Shown: positions 9,904-19,399 of the stretch, in pieces | How positions within the stretch are numbered: the first letter of the stretch is position 1 | Layout: every line of letters begins with the position of its first letter | Origin: UMGS1933 sp045593405 | Lineage (GTDB): Bacteria; Bacillota; Clostridia; TANB77; CAG-508 | NCBI GenBank assembly: GCA_045593405.1 | Contig: JAZNWN010000004.1 | Coordinates: 1 to 64,000, forward strand | DNA: 64,000 nucleotides | Direction of reading: 5' to 3' | Program-made: the position numbers and the translations under genes | The notes under the pieces: model-generated | The model's input: only the letters and a program-made list of their open reading frames with translations | Databases searched by the model: none | Told to the model about the DNA's origin: nothing

Positions 9904-9939
9904 AAAAAAAGCAACCTTTTTACAAGAGTTGCTTTTTTT
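9904..9939. terminator. Bidirectional rho-independent terminator
   Basis: The hairpin AAAAAAAGCAAC...GTTGCTTTTTTT has A/T runs on both sides. It serves the convergent ROK gene on + and the HTH gene on -. The preceding 100 bases (9794-9903) hold only a degenerate GC-rich repeat remnant. Confidence 0.85.
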
Positions 9940-9944
9940 GAGTT

Positions 9945-10544
9945 TTAATCCTCAGATTTTACTTTGTACGAATTCCAAAGAGATTCAGCAGAATAAATGT
10001 TACGACCACGCAAATTTATAAGAATACGATCGCTTCTTATTTTTATTATTCGGTACGTTTCTTCATCAATAAGCCGATTCTCCAAAGAAATTGCAATGAG
10101 CCTTCTCGCAATTTCAGTGCTGATTCCATGCTTGTTTGCAATTTCATAAAGGCTATCGCCTTTAGAATACAATATAGCAATTTGAACAATTTCCTCGTTA
10201 GAGAAAGAATCCAAATATTCGCGCCGTTTAGCGAGGAGCTTTTGGTAATAAGCAGATGAAGAATTATAATCACCAATGGGATTATTACCAATTTGATTGC
10301 GAATTGACTTGGCTCGGATTTTTTTGCATGAGGTAAGAGAAACCAGGATGAAGATAATAGTATAATCTCTTAGTTTGTAAAAAACATGAGGAGAGATATT
10401 ATACTTCGCGCAGAAAAAACTACACGAAAAGTTATCTTCAGTTATTGCATATTCAGACATGATTTTTTTGATGGTTTCATCAGTAAGTTTATGCCGCTTT
10501 TTAAATTCTTGGAACTTTTGAAATTCGCTTTTCTTTTTCTTCAT
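9945..10544 (-). CDS. Hypothetical protein with possible HTH segment, foreign codon usage
   Basis: This 199-residue protein is not one I recognise. The start is ATG with AAGGAGG 9 bp upstream; a longer frame to 10601 has no ribosome binding site. It is basic and helix-rich, with two stretches that resemble HTH motifs (FSNEEIVQIAILYSKGDSLY and EIANKHGISTEIARRLI, about 117-153). Codon usage differs sharply from its neighbours: CGT, CGC, CGA and CGG arginines occur, including in-frame CGG at codons 17, 107 and 157 (ccg at 10494, 10224 and 10074 on +). Native-looking genes here never read CGG as Arg, so this looks horizontally acquired. If CGG shifts frame, the full-length product could hardly be made. 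Confidence 0.6.
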   Translation of the reverse strand: MKKKKSEFQKFQEFKKRHKLTDETIKKIMSEYAITEDNFSCSFFCAKYNISPHVFYKLRDYTIIFILVSLTSCKKIRAKSIRNQIGNNPIGDYNSSSAYYQKLLAKRREYLDSFSNEEIVQIAILYSKGDSLYEIANKHGISTEIARRLIAISLENRLIDEETYRIIKIRSDRILINLRGRNIYSAESLWNSYKVKSED

Positions 10545-10645
10545 TAGTGAACTCCTCCTTATAATAATATGGGAAGAAAAATAAAAAAGTTTACATAACA
10601 ATTATAACATAAATAAATTTATTCTGCAAATTTATTAAAAAACTA

Positions 10646-10674
10646 TACAAAATTTATTTAATTAATGATATAAT
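10646..10674 (+). promoter_or_regulatory. Extended -10 promoter for mutL-miaA
   Basis: TGATATAAT at 10666-10674 is a perfect extended -10 element. The -35 region (TACAAA at 10646-10651) is weak. It lies 28 bp upstream of the mutL start. Confidence 0.5.
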
Positions 10675-10702
10675 CTAAAAGAGTTTTTAGGAGGAGAAAT
10701 AA

Positions 10703-12766
10703 ATGGGGAAAATTGTATTATTAGATGAATTAACAATTAATCAAATAGCTGCAGGAGAAGTTATAGAAAGACCTGCTTCTGTTGTTAAGGAATTAGTAGA
10801 AAACTCAATTGATGCAGGAGCAACAAAAATAGATATAGAAGTACAAAATGGAGGAATAAAGAAAATAAGAATAATAGATAATGGCTCTGGAATTAAAGAA
10901 GATGATTTAGAATTTGCTTTTGAAAGACACGCAACTAGTAAAATAAGAGCTGCCAGTGATTTAGAAACAGTAAAATCTATGGGCTTTAGAGGTGAGGCAC
11001 TAGCAAGTATTGCTGCAATTGCAAATGTAGAACTTGTAACAAAAACTGAGGAAGATGATATTGGCCATAAAATAGTATTAGAAGGTGGAGATGTGCTTGA
11101 AAAAACTGAAACAGGAGCACAAAAAGGAACAAACATAACAGTGACTAATTTGTTCTATAATACACCAGTAAGATATAAATTCTTAAAAAAAGATTATACA
11201 GAGCTTGGATACATAGAAGATGCAGTAACAAGAATAGCACTTGCAAATCCTAATGTTGCAATAAAATTAAAAAATGAAAATAAAGTAATATTACAAACTA
11301 CAGGAAATGGAGATTTAAACACTCTAGCATATAGTCTGTATGGAAAAGAAACAGCAGACTGTTTATTAGCTGTGAATTACGATTATGATGATATAAAAGT
11401 TACTGGAGTTATAGGAAAACCGGAAATTGCAAGATCAAATAAATCATACCAAATGTTTTTTGTAAATAAAAGATTTATAAAAGATAAAACATTAACATCA
11501 AGTGCAGAACAAGCATTTAAAGGTCTATTACCTATTGGTAAATTTGGATTTTTAATTTTAAATCTTGAAATGGATACAAGAAAAATAGATGTAAATGTTC
11601 ATCCAACAAAATTAGAAATAAGATTTCAAGAAGAACAAAAAGTATTTAAAGCAGTATATCATGCGATAAGAGATAGTTTACTTAAAGCAGATTTGGTAAG
11701 AAATGCAGAAACGCCAATTCAAGAAGAAAAACCAATAATAAGCCAAACAATAACACAAGTATTTATAGAAGAGAACCAACCTCAAAAACAAGAAAAAGAA
11801 GAAACAGAACAAAACGTAAATCATGTAGAAACAGGTTTGTTTTCAATTTTCAAGAAAAAAGATAGTAATGAAGAAATAAAACAAGATAATGAAAATGTTT
11901 TAGCGGAAATATTTAGTAAAAAATCACAGGAACATTATGAAGAAGTAATACCAAAGTATGAAGAGAATATTGATTCAGAAAAAGAAGAAAAAATAAAACC
12001 TCAAGAACAATTACAAAAACAAACAGTTGTAGAACCAGATGAAACAAATACAGCAAATACAACAAATTTTGATTTTAATGAAATGTATAGCAAAACATTT
12101 GGGAAAGTAATAGAAGAACCTAAAAAAGAGGATGCGCCTAAATTTGAAAATATTTCACTATTTGAGGAAGAAGAAACTTATGAAAGTTTACCAGAATATA
12201 AATATTGTGGAACAGTATTTTCAACATATATAATAATTGAAATGAATAAAGAAATGTATATTATAGATCAACATGCTGCACATGAAAGAATAATGTATGA
12301 AAAAGTAAAAAAGAATTATTATGGAAATGAAGAAAAAGATTCTCAAATTCTTTTATTGCCAGATATAATTAATTTAAGTCATAAAGAAAAATCTATTGTT
12401 AAAGAAAATATAGATATGTTTACAAAAGCAGGATTTATGATAGAAGAATTTGGAGAAAATACAATTAGATTAATAGGTGTACCTACAGTTTGTCTAGAAT
12501 TAGACACAAAAGAATTATTTTTAGAGATATTAGATGCTGTAAACACAGTGGCAATTACTGCAATTCAAGAAAAAGAAGATAAATTTATTGCAACAGTTGC
12601 TTGTAAAGCTGCAGTAAAAGCAAACCATACATTGGAAGCGGAGGAAGTAAAAGAATTAATGGACAAGCTTTTAAGATTACCAAATCCATTTACTTGTCCA
12701 CATGGTAGACCAACAGCAATAAAAATGAGTAAATATGATATTGAAAGAAAGTTTAACAGGAAGTAG
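10703..12766 (+). CDS. mutL: DNA mismatch repair protein MutL
   Basis: This 687-residue protein has the GHKL ATPase motifs ELVENSIDAGA (N box), DNGSGI and GFRGEALASI in the first 100 residues. A long acidic, Gln-rich linker (about 330-490) is followed by a C-terminal endonuclease domain with DQHAAHERIMYE and CPHGRPTAIK. MutL nicks and coordinates mismatch repair with MutS (35351-37961). The length is normal for Firmicutes. miaA lies 128 bp downstream, and the mutL-miaA order is common. Confidence 0.97.
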   Translation: MGKIVLLDELTINQIAAGEVIERPASVVKELVENSIDAGATKIDIEVQNGGIKKIRIIDNGSGIKEDDLEFAFERHATSKIRAASDLETVKSMGFRGEALASIAAIANVELVTKTEEDDIGHKIVLEGGDVLEKTETGAQKGTNITVTNLFYNTPVRYKFLKKDYTELGYIEDAVTRIALANPNVAIKLKNENKVILQTTGNGDLNTLAYSLYGKETADCLLAVNYDYDDIKVTGVIGKPEIARSNKSYQMFFVNKRFIKDKTLTSSAEQAFKGLLPIGKFGFLILNLEMDTRKIDVNVHPTKLEIRFQEEQKVFKAVYHAIRDSLLKADLVRNAETPIQEEKPIISQTITQVFIEENQPQKQEKEETEQNVNHVETGLFSIFKKKDSNEEIKQDNENVLAEIFSKKSQEHYEEVIPKYEENIDSEKEEKIKPQEQLQKQTVVEPDETNTANTTNFDFNEMYSKTFGKVIEEPKKEDAPKFENISLFEEEETYESLPEYKYCGTVFSTYIIIEMNKEMYIIDQHAAHERIMYEKVKKNYYGNEEKDSQILLLPDIINLSHKEKSIVKENIDMFTKAGFMIEEFGENTIRLIGVPTVCLELDTKELFLEILDAVNTVAITAIQEKEDKFIATVACKAAVKANHTLEAEEVKELMDKLLRLPNPFTCPHGRPTAIKMSKYDIERKFNRK

Positions 12767-12822
12767 AGCGAAAAATAAACTTCAGTTATTATTCAGAAAA
12801 CAACTAAAATTATAGAGAAAAT

Positions 12823-12845
12823 GTAGGGGCGATTTTAATCGCCCG
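12823..12845. repeat. GTAGGGGC repeat, half copy
   Basis: GTAGGGGCGATTTTAATCGC followed by CCG matches the left arm of the copy at 8800. The right arm is missing. Confidence 0.7.
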
Positions 12846-12894
12846 ACCTTAAAAGGATTACTTAAGTTGTTAAATTTTAAGGAATGGAGTTAAG

Positions 12895-13810
12895 ATGAAA
12901 AAGGATGTTATTGTAATTGGAGGACCTACAGCCTCTCGGAAAAAGTAAGCTTGCAATAGAACTTGCAAAACAGATAAATGGAGAAATAATTTCTGCAGAT
13001 TCAATGCAAATATATAAAGATATGAATATTGGTACTGCAAAGGTAACACCAGAGGAAATGAGTGGAATTGAACATTATATGATAGATTTTTTATCTCCAG
13101 AAGAAAGATATAATGTTTCTGAATATAAAAAACAAGCTGAAAAATACATAGAAGAGATTTTAAACAAGGGAAAGACACCAATAATTGCAGGGGGAACAGG
13201 ATTATATATAGATTCTTTAATATATGGGATAGAATTTCAAGAAGAGAAATTTGATAAAGAATATAGAGAAGAATTAAATGATATTGCAGAAAATGAAGGG
13301 ATAGAAAAATTATATGCTGAAGCGGTAAGAATTGATCCAATAGCAATGCAAAAAATAAGTAAAAATGACCAAAAAAGAATAATAAGAGTTTTAGAAATTT
13401 ATCATAAAACTGGTAAAACAAAAACTGAACAAGAAATAGAATCTAGAAAAAAAGGTATTAAATATAATTATCATGTATTTGCAATAGATATGGAAAGAGA
13501 AGTTCTTTATGATAGAATAAATAAAAGAGTAGACATTATGATAAAGGAAGGATTAATTGAAGAAGTAGAAAATATACTAAAAAAATATAAGGAATTTCCA
13601 ACAGCAATGCAGGGACTTGGATACAAAGAGGTCGTAGAATATTTAAACCATCAAATTAGTAAAGAAGATATGATAGAAAAAATAAAAATAGAAACAAGAC
13701 ATTATGCTAAAAGACAATTAACTTGGTTTAGAAAAAATAAAGAAACAATATGGTTAGAAGGACTAAATTCAATACAAGACAATATAAAAATAATAATGAA
13801 CAACTTATAG
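12895..13810 (+). CDS. miaA: tRNA dimethylallyltransferase MiaA, needs a +1 shift at CGG
   Basis: The gene reads as join(12895..12936, 12938..13810), 304 residues. MiaA adds a dimethylallyl group to A37 of tRNAs that read UNN codons. In frame 0 the gene stops after 17 residues (CGG AAA AAG TAA). Skipping the C at 12937 restores the P-loop GPTASGKSKLAIELA and then ADSMQIYKDMNIGTAK and GGTGLYIDSLIYG. The recovered glycine is the invariant P-loop residue, so frame-0 product would be inactive. The +1 portion is intact to its normal end. miaB, the next enzyme of the same modification, is at 33940. Confidence 0.93.
12937..12940 (+). other. +1 frameshift site CGGA in miaA
   Basis: The context is TCT-C-GGA-AAA. 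The in-frame CGG follows codon 14. Dropping the C yields Gly of the P-loop GPTASGK. Confidence 0.92.
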
Positions 13811-13844
13811 TCCGCCAAATCTCGTCGGGGTTTATATATTTTTT
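13811..13844. repeat. Solo end of the CCGCCAAA inverted-repeat element
   Basis: The stretch TCCGCCAAATCTCGTCGGGG followed by TTTATATATT is the terminal repeat seen, inverted, at both ends of the full elements at 22421, 24822 and 46132. It sits directly upstream of the SD of the next gene. Confidence 0.75.
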
Positions 13845-13860
13845 CAAAGGGGGTGGCGTT

Positions 13861-15105
13861 TTGGCTAAAAAAAGAAAGAATAATAAATTAAAAAAACAAA
13901 TAAAAGATGCTTTTATATTAACAATAATTGCATGTGCAATTATATATATTTTATATAAAGTTATTTCTTTAATTGCTTCTCCAACAGGAACTTTTATATT
14001 AAAAGAAAGTACTATATCTGAAGAAGAGAGTAAAGTTGCATATGTAATTAGACAGGAAAATATTATAGAAAGTACAAAAACAGATAGAAAAATAATACCA
14101 ATAAAAAATGAAGGGGAAAGGGTGGCTGCAGGAAATCCTGTTTATAAATATTATAATGTTGATGAAGAAGAGATAAATAAACAAATAGACGAATTAAATA
14201 AACAAATACAAGAAGCTATGCTTGGACAAAAAGATCTTTTCCCTGGTGATATAAAAGCAATAGAGAGCCAAATAGAAGATCAGCTAGAAAAAATAAAAAA
14301 TGAGAATAATATGCAATATATAAAAGAATATAAAAACAATATATCAGATTATATTATAAAAAAAGCTAAAATTGCAGGGAGTTTAAGCTCAGCAGGAAAG
14401 TATATTAATGAATTAATAACACAAAGAAATGAATTAGAAGAAAAATTAAATAATGGTGCAGAGTATGTTTATAGTAATACAAGTGGGATAATTTCATATA
14501 GAACTGATGCTTTAGAAGAGATTCTTAAAATTGATAATTTAGAAAATATAACAATTGATTATTTGAAATCATTAGATCTTACAACAGGTCAAATAATTGG
14601 TAAAGATGAAAATAAAGCAAAAGTAATAAATAACTTTGAATGTTATATTGCTGTAATATTAAATTCAGAAGAAGCAAGAAAAGCAGAAGAAGGTAACAAG
14701 ATTAAACTAAGACTATCTAATCAAGAAGAAGTAAATGCAGAAATTTATAAAATAAAGAATGAAGGAAATGAAAGATTGATATTTTTAAAAATAACAGATG
14801 GAGTAGAGGACTTAATAAATTATAGAAAAATATCAATAGATGTAATTTGGTGGCAATATACAGGATTAATAGTTCCAAAAAGTTCTGTTTTGTATGAAAA
14901 TGGAAAAAGCTATATTGTTATTAAGAAAAATAGCAATTTTAATAAAGTTTTAGTAGAAATAAAAAAAGAGAATAATAATTATTGTGTAATAGATAACTAT
15001 ACTACAGAAGAATTAATAGAGCTTGGATATACTACAGAGGAAATAAATAAGCAAAAAACGATAAGACTTTATGATGAAGTAATGGTGGATCCGGTGGTAG
15101 AGTAA
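13861..15105 (+). CDS. HlyD-like membrane protein upstream of sepF
   Basis: This 414-residue protein starts at TTG (GGGGGTGG 4 bp upstream), giving MAKKRKNNKLKK. It has one membrane helix at about 19-37, a barrel-sandwich-like hairpin with a coiled coil (INKQIDELNKQIQEA, about 103-117) and a C-terminal beta domain. The layout is that of HlyD/RND adaptor-type proteins. Such a protein often precedes sepF in Clostridia, so a cell-envelope or division-linked role is an inference. No partner transporter is nearby. Confidence 0.6.
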   Translation: MAKKRKNNKLKKQIKDAFILTIIACAIIYILYKVISLIASPTGTFILKESTISEEESKVAYVIRQENIIESTKTDRKIIPIKNEGERVAAGNPVYKYYNVDEEEINKQIDELNKQIQEAMLGQKDLFPGDIKAIESQIEDQLEKIKNENNMQYIKEYKNNISDYIIKKAKIAGSLSSAGKYINELITQRNELEEKLNNGAEYVYSNTSGIISYRTDALEEILKIDNLENITIDYLKSLDLTTGQIIGKDENKAKVINNFECYIAVILNSEEARKAEEGNKIKLRLSNQEEVNAEIYKIKNEGNERLIFLKITDGVEDLINYRKISIDVIWWQYTGLIVPKSSVLYENGKSYIVIKKNSNFNKVLVEIKKENNNYCVIDNYTTEELIELGYTTEEINKQKTIRLYDEVMVDPVVE

Positions 15106-15158
15106 TATTACAGAAATGTTACAATAAAATGAAAAAACAAAGACAATTGCAAAAACTA

Positions 15159-15190
15159 TTGACAATAAAAATACTTTATATTAATATAAT
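15159..15190 (+). promoter_or_regulatory. Candidate promoter of sepF
   Basis: TTGACA at 15159-15164 precedes an A/T-rich -10 region, TAATATAAT at 15182-15190. The best fit to a 17-bp spacer is TAATAT. It lies about 35 bp upstream of the sepF start. Confidence 0.45.
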
Positions 15191-15225
15191 ACTAAATTAC
15201 CAAGGAAAATATTAGGAGGTTTAAA

Positions 15226-15690
15226 ATGGCTGTCGCAATTGTAAATAAAGTATTAGATTTTTTAGGAGTAGAGACAAACGGACAAGAAGAATACGAAGAA
15301 GAAAACGAATTTGAAATGGCAGAAGTAGAGGCTGAAGAAGAAACTGAAGAAAGAGGATTCTTTAAAAGAAGTAAAGTGGTAAATATGCCACAAGTTCAAC
15401 AAGTAAGAATGGTTATAACTCAACCAACATCTTTTGAACAATCAGAAGAAATATGTGGATATTTAAAAGAAAAAAAATCTGTAATAATCAACTTAGAATA
15501 TGTTAATAAAGATGTTGCAAGAAGAATTATAGATTTTGTTGCTGGTGCAGTAAATGCGTTAGACGGACATATGCAAAAAATATCAAATGCTATATTCTTA
15601 GTAGCACCTATGAACTACGACATAGCAAGTGATTTGGCAAGAGAAGAATTAAAAAATAAAGTATCAGTATCATGGCTTAGAAACAATTAA
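15226..15690 (+). CDS. sepF: Cell division protein SepF
   Basis: This 154-residue protein has an N-terminal amphipathic membrane-targeting segment (about 1-14), an acidic linker, and the SepF core with VNMPQVQQVRMV, VIINLEYVNKDVARRIIDFV and AGAVNALDGHMQKI. SepF bundles FtsZ filaments and tethers the Z ring to the membrane. The ribosome binding site is AGGAGG. The gene is followed by divIVA, the usual neighbourhood in Firmicutes. Confidence 0.95.
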   Translation: MAVAIVNKVLDFLGVETNGQEEYEEENEFEMAEVEAEEETEERGFFKRSKVVNMPQVQQVRMVITQPTSFEQSEEICGYLKEKKSVIINLEYVNKDVARRIIDFVAGAVNALDGHMQKISNAIFLVAPMNYDIASDLAREELKNKVSVSWLRNN

Positions 15691-15745
15691 AATTACTGGG
15701 CAGAATTTATCTGCCCTTAAATCATATATAAAAAGGAGCGATATT

Positions 15746-16198
15746 ATGATTACCCCATTAGATATAGAAAATAAAAAATTTGCAAAACAAATGGTAAATG
15801 GATATAATGTAAATGAAGTAGATGATTTTTTAGATGAACTTACAGTTTCATATGAAAAATTATATAAGGAAAATGCGGAGCTTAAAGCTAATGCGGAAGA
15901 ATTAAATAATGATGTAGGACAATATAAAAATATAGAAAACACTTTACAAAGTACATTGGTAATGGCTCAAAAAACAGCAGATGAAATACAAGAGGTAGCA
16001 AAAAAACAAGCTGAACAAATTGTAAAAGATGCTGAAAGCAAAGCAAAACAATCTGTTGATGAATTGAATTTGCAACTAACCATAAAACAAAAAGAAATAG
16101 AAGACTTAAAAAGGCAATTTGATGTATATAAAGCGAAAATGGAATCGCTATTAATTTCACAATTAGAACTGATAAAAGATATAAACAATGAAGAATAA
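15746..16198 (+). CDS. divIVA: DivIVA domain protein
   Basis: This 150-residue protein has the DivIVA N-terminal signature (ITPLDIENKKFAKQMVNGYN, then VNEVDDFLDEL) and a long coiled coil from about residue 30 to the end. DivIVA/GpsB proteins mark curved membrane at poles and septa. Its place just after sepF supports a division or pole role. Confidence 0.93.
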   Translation: MITPLDIENKKFAKQMVNGYNVNEVDDFLDELTVSYEKLYKENAELKANAEELNNDVGQYKNIENTLQSTLVMAQKTADEIQEVAKKQAEQIVKDAESKAKQSVDELNLQLTIKQKEIEDLKRQFDVYKAKMESLLISQLELIKDINNEE

Positions 16199-16206
16199 AA
16201 TTTATT

Positions 16207-16231
16207 AAAGGCGGGTTCCAAACCCGCCTTT
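16207..16231 (+). terminator. Hairpin after divIVA
   Basis: AAAGGCGGGTT-CCA-AACCCGCCTTT is a perfect 11-bp stem with only a short T run, so it may terminate weakly or be a small repeat of the GC-rich intergenic type. Confidence 0.5.
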
Positions 16232-16256
16232 AATAAATTTAGTTTCAGGAGGCATA

Positions 16257-17517
16257 ATGACAATAATTGAAATTGCAAAAAAAATAAAACAAGCCGGAGG
16301 TAATCTTTATATAGTAGGTGGAGCATTAAGAGATAAAATGCTAGGTAAAGAAAATAAAGATGAAGACTACTGTGTAACAGGAATAAAACCAGAAAAATTT
16401 ATGGAAATTTTTCCAGAAGTAAAAATAAGAGGTAAATCTTTTGGTGTATTTGTATTAGAAAATAAAGAATTTGCAATGGCAAGAAAAGAAGAAAAGATAG
16501 GAATTGGACATAAAGAATTTAAAATAGATACCAGTGATAAAATAACAATAGAAGAAGATTTAAAAAGAAGAGATGTTACAGTAAATAGCATAGCACAAGA
16601 TATATTAACAAAAGAGATAATAGATCCATATAATGGAATTCAAGATTTAAAAGAAAAAAGAATAAAAGCGGTAAGTGATAGTTTTAAAGAAGATCCTCTT
16701 AGAGTATATAGAGTGGCAAGATTTGCAGCAGAATTAGACTTTGAAGTAGAAAATAATACTTTAAGAATGATGAGTTCTTTAAAGAATGAATTATTAAGTC
16801 TATCTAAAGAAAGAGTGTTTGAGGAATTAAAAAAAGCATTAAGAACGAACAAACCGTCAATATTTTTTGAAGTTCTAAAAAACGCAAATGTTATAGATGT
16901 ACATTTTAAAGAAGTATATGATTTAATTGGTGCTGTACAACCAGAAAAATATCATCCAGAAGGGGATAGTTATAACCATACTATGCTGGCATTGGATAAT
17001 TCGGCAAAAATTACTAAAGATGAAAAAATAAGATTTTCAGTACTAGTTCATGATTTGGGAAAAGGAAGGACACCAAAAGAAATGTATCCACATCACTATG
17101 GACATGAAGAAAGAGGAGTGGATCCTTTAAAAGAATTTGCAAAAAGAATAGGTTTACCTAAGACCTGGAAAGAATGTGGAATAACAGCAATAAAAGAACA
17201 CATGAAAGGCCGGAATATTCAATAAAATGACAATCCCTAAAAAAGTATCTTTTATAGAAAGGGTAGACAGGAGTAGATTAGGATTAGAAGGTCTGCAAAA
17301 AGTAGTATATTCAGATAGAGCTAGACATGGAGAAAATGATATAGAAAATGAAGAATACAACTTTACAACCCTAGGTAAAAAAATGTTAGAAGAAATAGAT
17401 GGAGATTATATAAAGAAAAAATATAATACAAAACCAGGAAAAGAATTCGGAATGAAATTACATGAGGAGAGAATTAAATGGTTAAAACACCAAATAGCAG
17501 AGGATGGTCTTGACTGA
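16257..17517 (+). CDS. cca: tRNA nucleotidyltransferase (CCA-adding type) with HD domain, needs a +1 shift at CGG
   Basis: The gene reads as join(16257..17210, 17212..17517), 419 residues. The N-terminal class II nucleotidyltransferase core has YIVGGALRDKMLG, the DEDY acidic motif and RRDVTVNSIA. RNA-binding helices and an HD domain (SVLVHDLGKG, about 262-271) follow. It would add or repair CCA ends of tRNA. Frame 0 ends at 322 residues just after EHMKG. Skipping the C at 17211 joins HMKGGIFNKMTIPKK to the C-terminal RVDRSRLGLEGLQ segment, which is conserved in HD-type family members. A poly(A) polymerase function is an alternative. Confidence 0.9.
17211..17214 (+). other. +1 frameshift site CGGA in cca
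   Basis: The context is GGC-C-GGA-ATA. The in-frame CGG follows codon 318. Frame 0 stops four codons later. Confidence 0.9.
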
Positions 17518-17547
17518 ACTCTATAAATCAAAACAGGAGGCAAACAA

Positions 17548-19365
17548 ATGAAGATAAATCCAAAATCAGAAAAAGGAGCAATAACATTAATAGTTCTAGT
17601 AACAATGTTTTTTTTACTAGCATTTTTAATGAGTATGTATATAGGAATTGCGAACAAAGCTAAAAGTTCAGCAGAAACTACAAAGCAAATAACACAAAAG
17701 TATAATAACATAGGACAAGCAGATGCTATATATGATAGTTATTTTGCGGATGGAGAGATAATACCAATAACAACAGTAGCTGAGCTAAAAAAAATAGCGT
17801 CAGGAGAAAAAATAACAATAGATGGTAAAATTTATACTTTTTCAGAAAATGCATATTATGCATTACAAAATAACTTGAATTTAGGTGGATATTATAATGA
17901 AGAAACAAAAACATGGACAGCAGATGAAGATAATGAATGGATCCCACTTACAAGTAGTTTTACAGGAACACTGGATGGGTTAGGTCACACAATAACAGGT
18001 CTTTATATAAATAATCCTGAAAGTACAAAACAGGGATTATTTGGGACATTAAAAGGGACTGTAAAAAATTTAAATATATTGGGAAGTTATATAAATGCTA
18101 AAGACTATGTAGGAGCAATTGCAGGATTAAATGAAGGGATAATAAAAAACTGCTATAATAAAGCAACAATAATAGGAAACAATTATGTAGGAGGAATGGC
18201 AGGAAACCTAACAGAAAATATTGTAAACTGTTATAATACAGGAACAATAATAGGAACTACAAATGTAACAGGTGGATATTTTAAATCGATAGAAACAGGA
18301 GAAGAAATAGATGTATGGAGTGATAAAGTTTTAGACGAAAATGCATATTTCGTAAGTGGGACATATACGGCAACAGCACCAAAAGGATTTAAAGTATCAA
18401 AAAATGTATTTGAACAAACAATAATAGATGGAATGGTAATTCAAGATGCAGAAGAAAATGAATTTGTATGGATACCGGTAGAAATTACTGAAAATGACAC
18501 AAAAGAAAGTATATCATCATTTTATAGGAGTGACTGGGTTACTGATGATGCAAATGGTGGAGCTAGAGGGACGACAATATATACAGATACAGAGCCAAAT
18601 GCAAGTAATGCATGGGAACTTGAAGAATATAATGAAATGGTAGAAAGTGTATACAATAATAGGGGATTTTATATAGGAAGATATGAAGCAGGATGTACAA
18701 CACCTAGAGCATTATATGCAGCAGATGATACATCGATAACTGATGAGCAAAGAACCAGTAAAGTGATAATAAAAAGAGATGCATATCCATATACTTATGT
18801 TGGATGGGGAGCATCGACAAAAGATTATACAAGTGATGTAATTCATACTTCAAAATCAGTAGAATATAACCAAGGAAAAGGAGCTGTTTTTTTAAGTAAA
18901 CAACTATATGGAAAAACAGATGATGAAGGTAAATATGGAGTGGTAAGTACTTTGTGTTATGGTATCCAATGGGATGCAATATTAGAATTTGTAAAAGATG
19001 AAACTCATGGTGTAGTAGATAGTACGACTTGGGGTAATTATTCTGAGAATAAATTAACTATAAAAAGAACAACAGCTCAATATTTTAATAATGCACAATG
19101 GGTAGATATTCCTGATGGAGGATATTATAAATCAACAGCAAAATTATTAACAACAGGCGCAGATGATAGTTTCGCTGCAAAGAATATTTATGATATTGCA
19201 GGAAATTGTTGGGAATGGACTATGGAAGTAAAATCTTCCTCTCGTGTTAATCGTGGTGGTGGTAGTAATAGTGGTGAACCAGCTTCTTCACGCGATACCC
19301 GCTCTTTTATGCCAAAAGATTGCTTAGATAATTTTACTTTTCGTCCATCACTTTATATAAAGTGA
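17548..19365 (+). CDS. Pilin-like secreted protein with GLUG repeats and a C-type-lectin/FGE-like variable domain
   Basis: This 605-residue protein begins with EKGAITLIVLVTMFFLLAF, a prepilin-like leader and hydrophobic helix. GLUG-type repeats follow (VGAIAGLNEGIIKNCYNKAT and VGGMAGNLTENIVNCYNTGT, about 190-235). From about 310 there is a formylglycine-generating-enzyme/C-type-lectin fold (FVWIPVEI, GFYIGRYEAG, then NIYDIAGNCWEWTMEV, RGGGSNSG and FRPSLYI). The last 44 codons switch to NNT/NNC codons and CGT/CGC arginine, unlike the rest of the gene. That is the signature of a diversity-generating-retroelement variable region. No reverse transcriptase or template repeat was found in the window. 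Likely role: surface or pilus-associated ligand binding. Confidence 0.75.
   Translation: MKINPKSEKGAITLIVLVTMFFLLAFLMSMYIGIANKAKSSAETTKQITQKYNNIGQADAIYDSYFADGEIIPITTVAELKKIASGEKITIDGKIYTFSENAYYALQNNLNLGGYYNEETKTWTADEDNEWIPLTSSFTGTLDGLGHTITGLYINNPESTKQGLFGTLKGTVKNLNILGSYINAKDYVGAIAGLNEGIIKNCYNKATIIGNNYVGGMAGNLTENIVNCYNTGTIIGTTNVTGGYFKSIETGEEIDVWSDKVLDENAYFVSGTYTATAPKGFKVSKNVFEQTIIDGMVIQDAEENEFVWIPVEITENDTKESISSFYRSDWVTDDANGGARGTTIYTDTEPNASNAWELEEYNEMVESVYNNRGFYIGRYEAGCTTPRALYAADDTSITDEQRTSKVIIKRDAYPYTYVGWGASTKDYTSDVIHTSKSVEYNQGKGAVFLSKQLYGKTDDEGKYGVVSTLCYGIQWDAILEFVKDETHGVVDSTTWGNYSENKLTIKRTTAQYFNNAQWVDIPDGGYYKSTAKLLTTGADDSFAAKNIYDIAGNCWEWTMEVKSSSRVNRGGGSNSGEPASSRDTRSFMPKDCLDNFTFRPSLYIK
19234..19365 (+). 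other. Candidate DGR variable region 1
   Basis: Third positions in this terminal stretch are mostly T or C (TCT TCC TCT CGT GTT AAT CGT GGT), while upstream codons mostly end in A. Mutated AAY codons leave such NNY sets. It encodes the lectin-fold segment that usually varies in DGR targets. Confidence 0.6.
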
Positions 19366-19399
19366 TTTGACAAAAATTAAAAAAAATGATATTATATTA

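Noticed and set aside
10046..10291. Separate minus-strand ORF of 81 residues
   Set aside because: It is a shadow of the HTH-like gene in another frame, though it coincides with the reading that a CGG shift at codon 157 would enter. It has no SD or family match.
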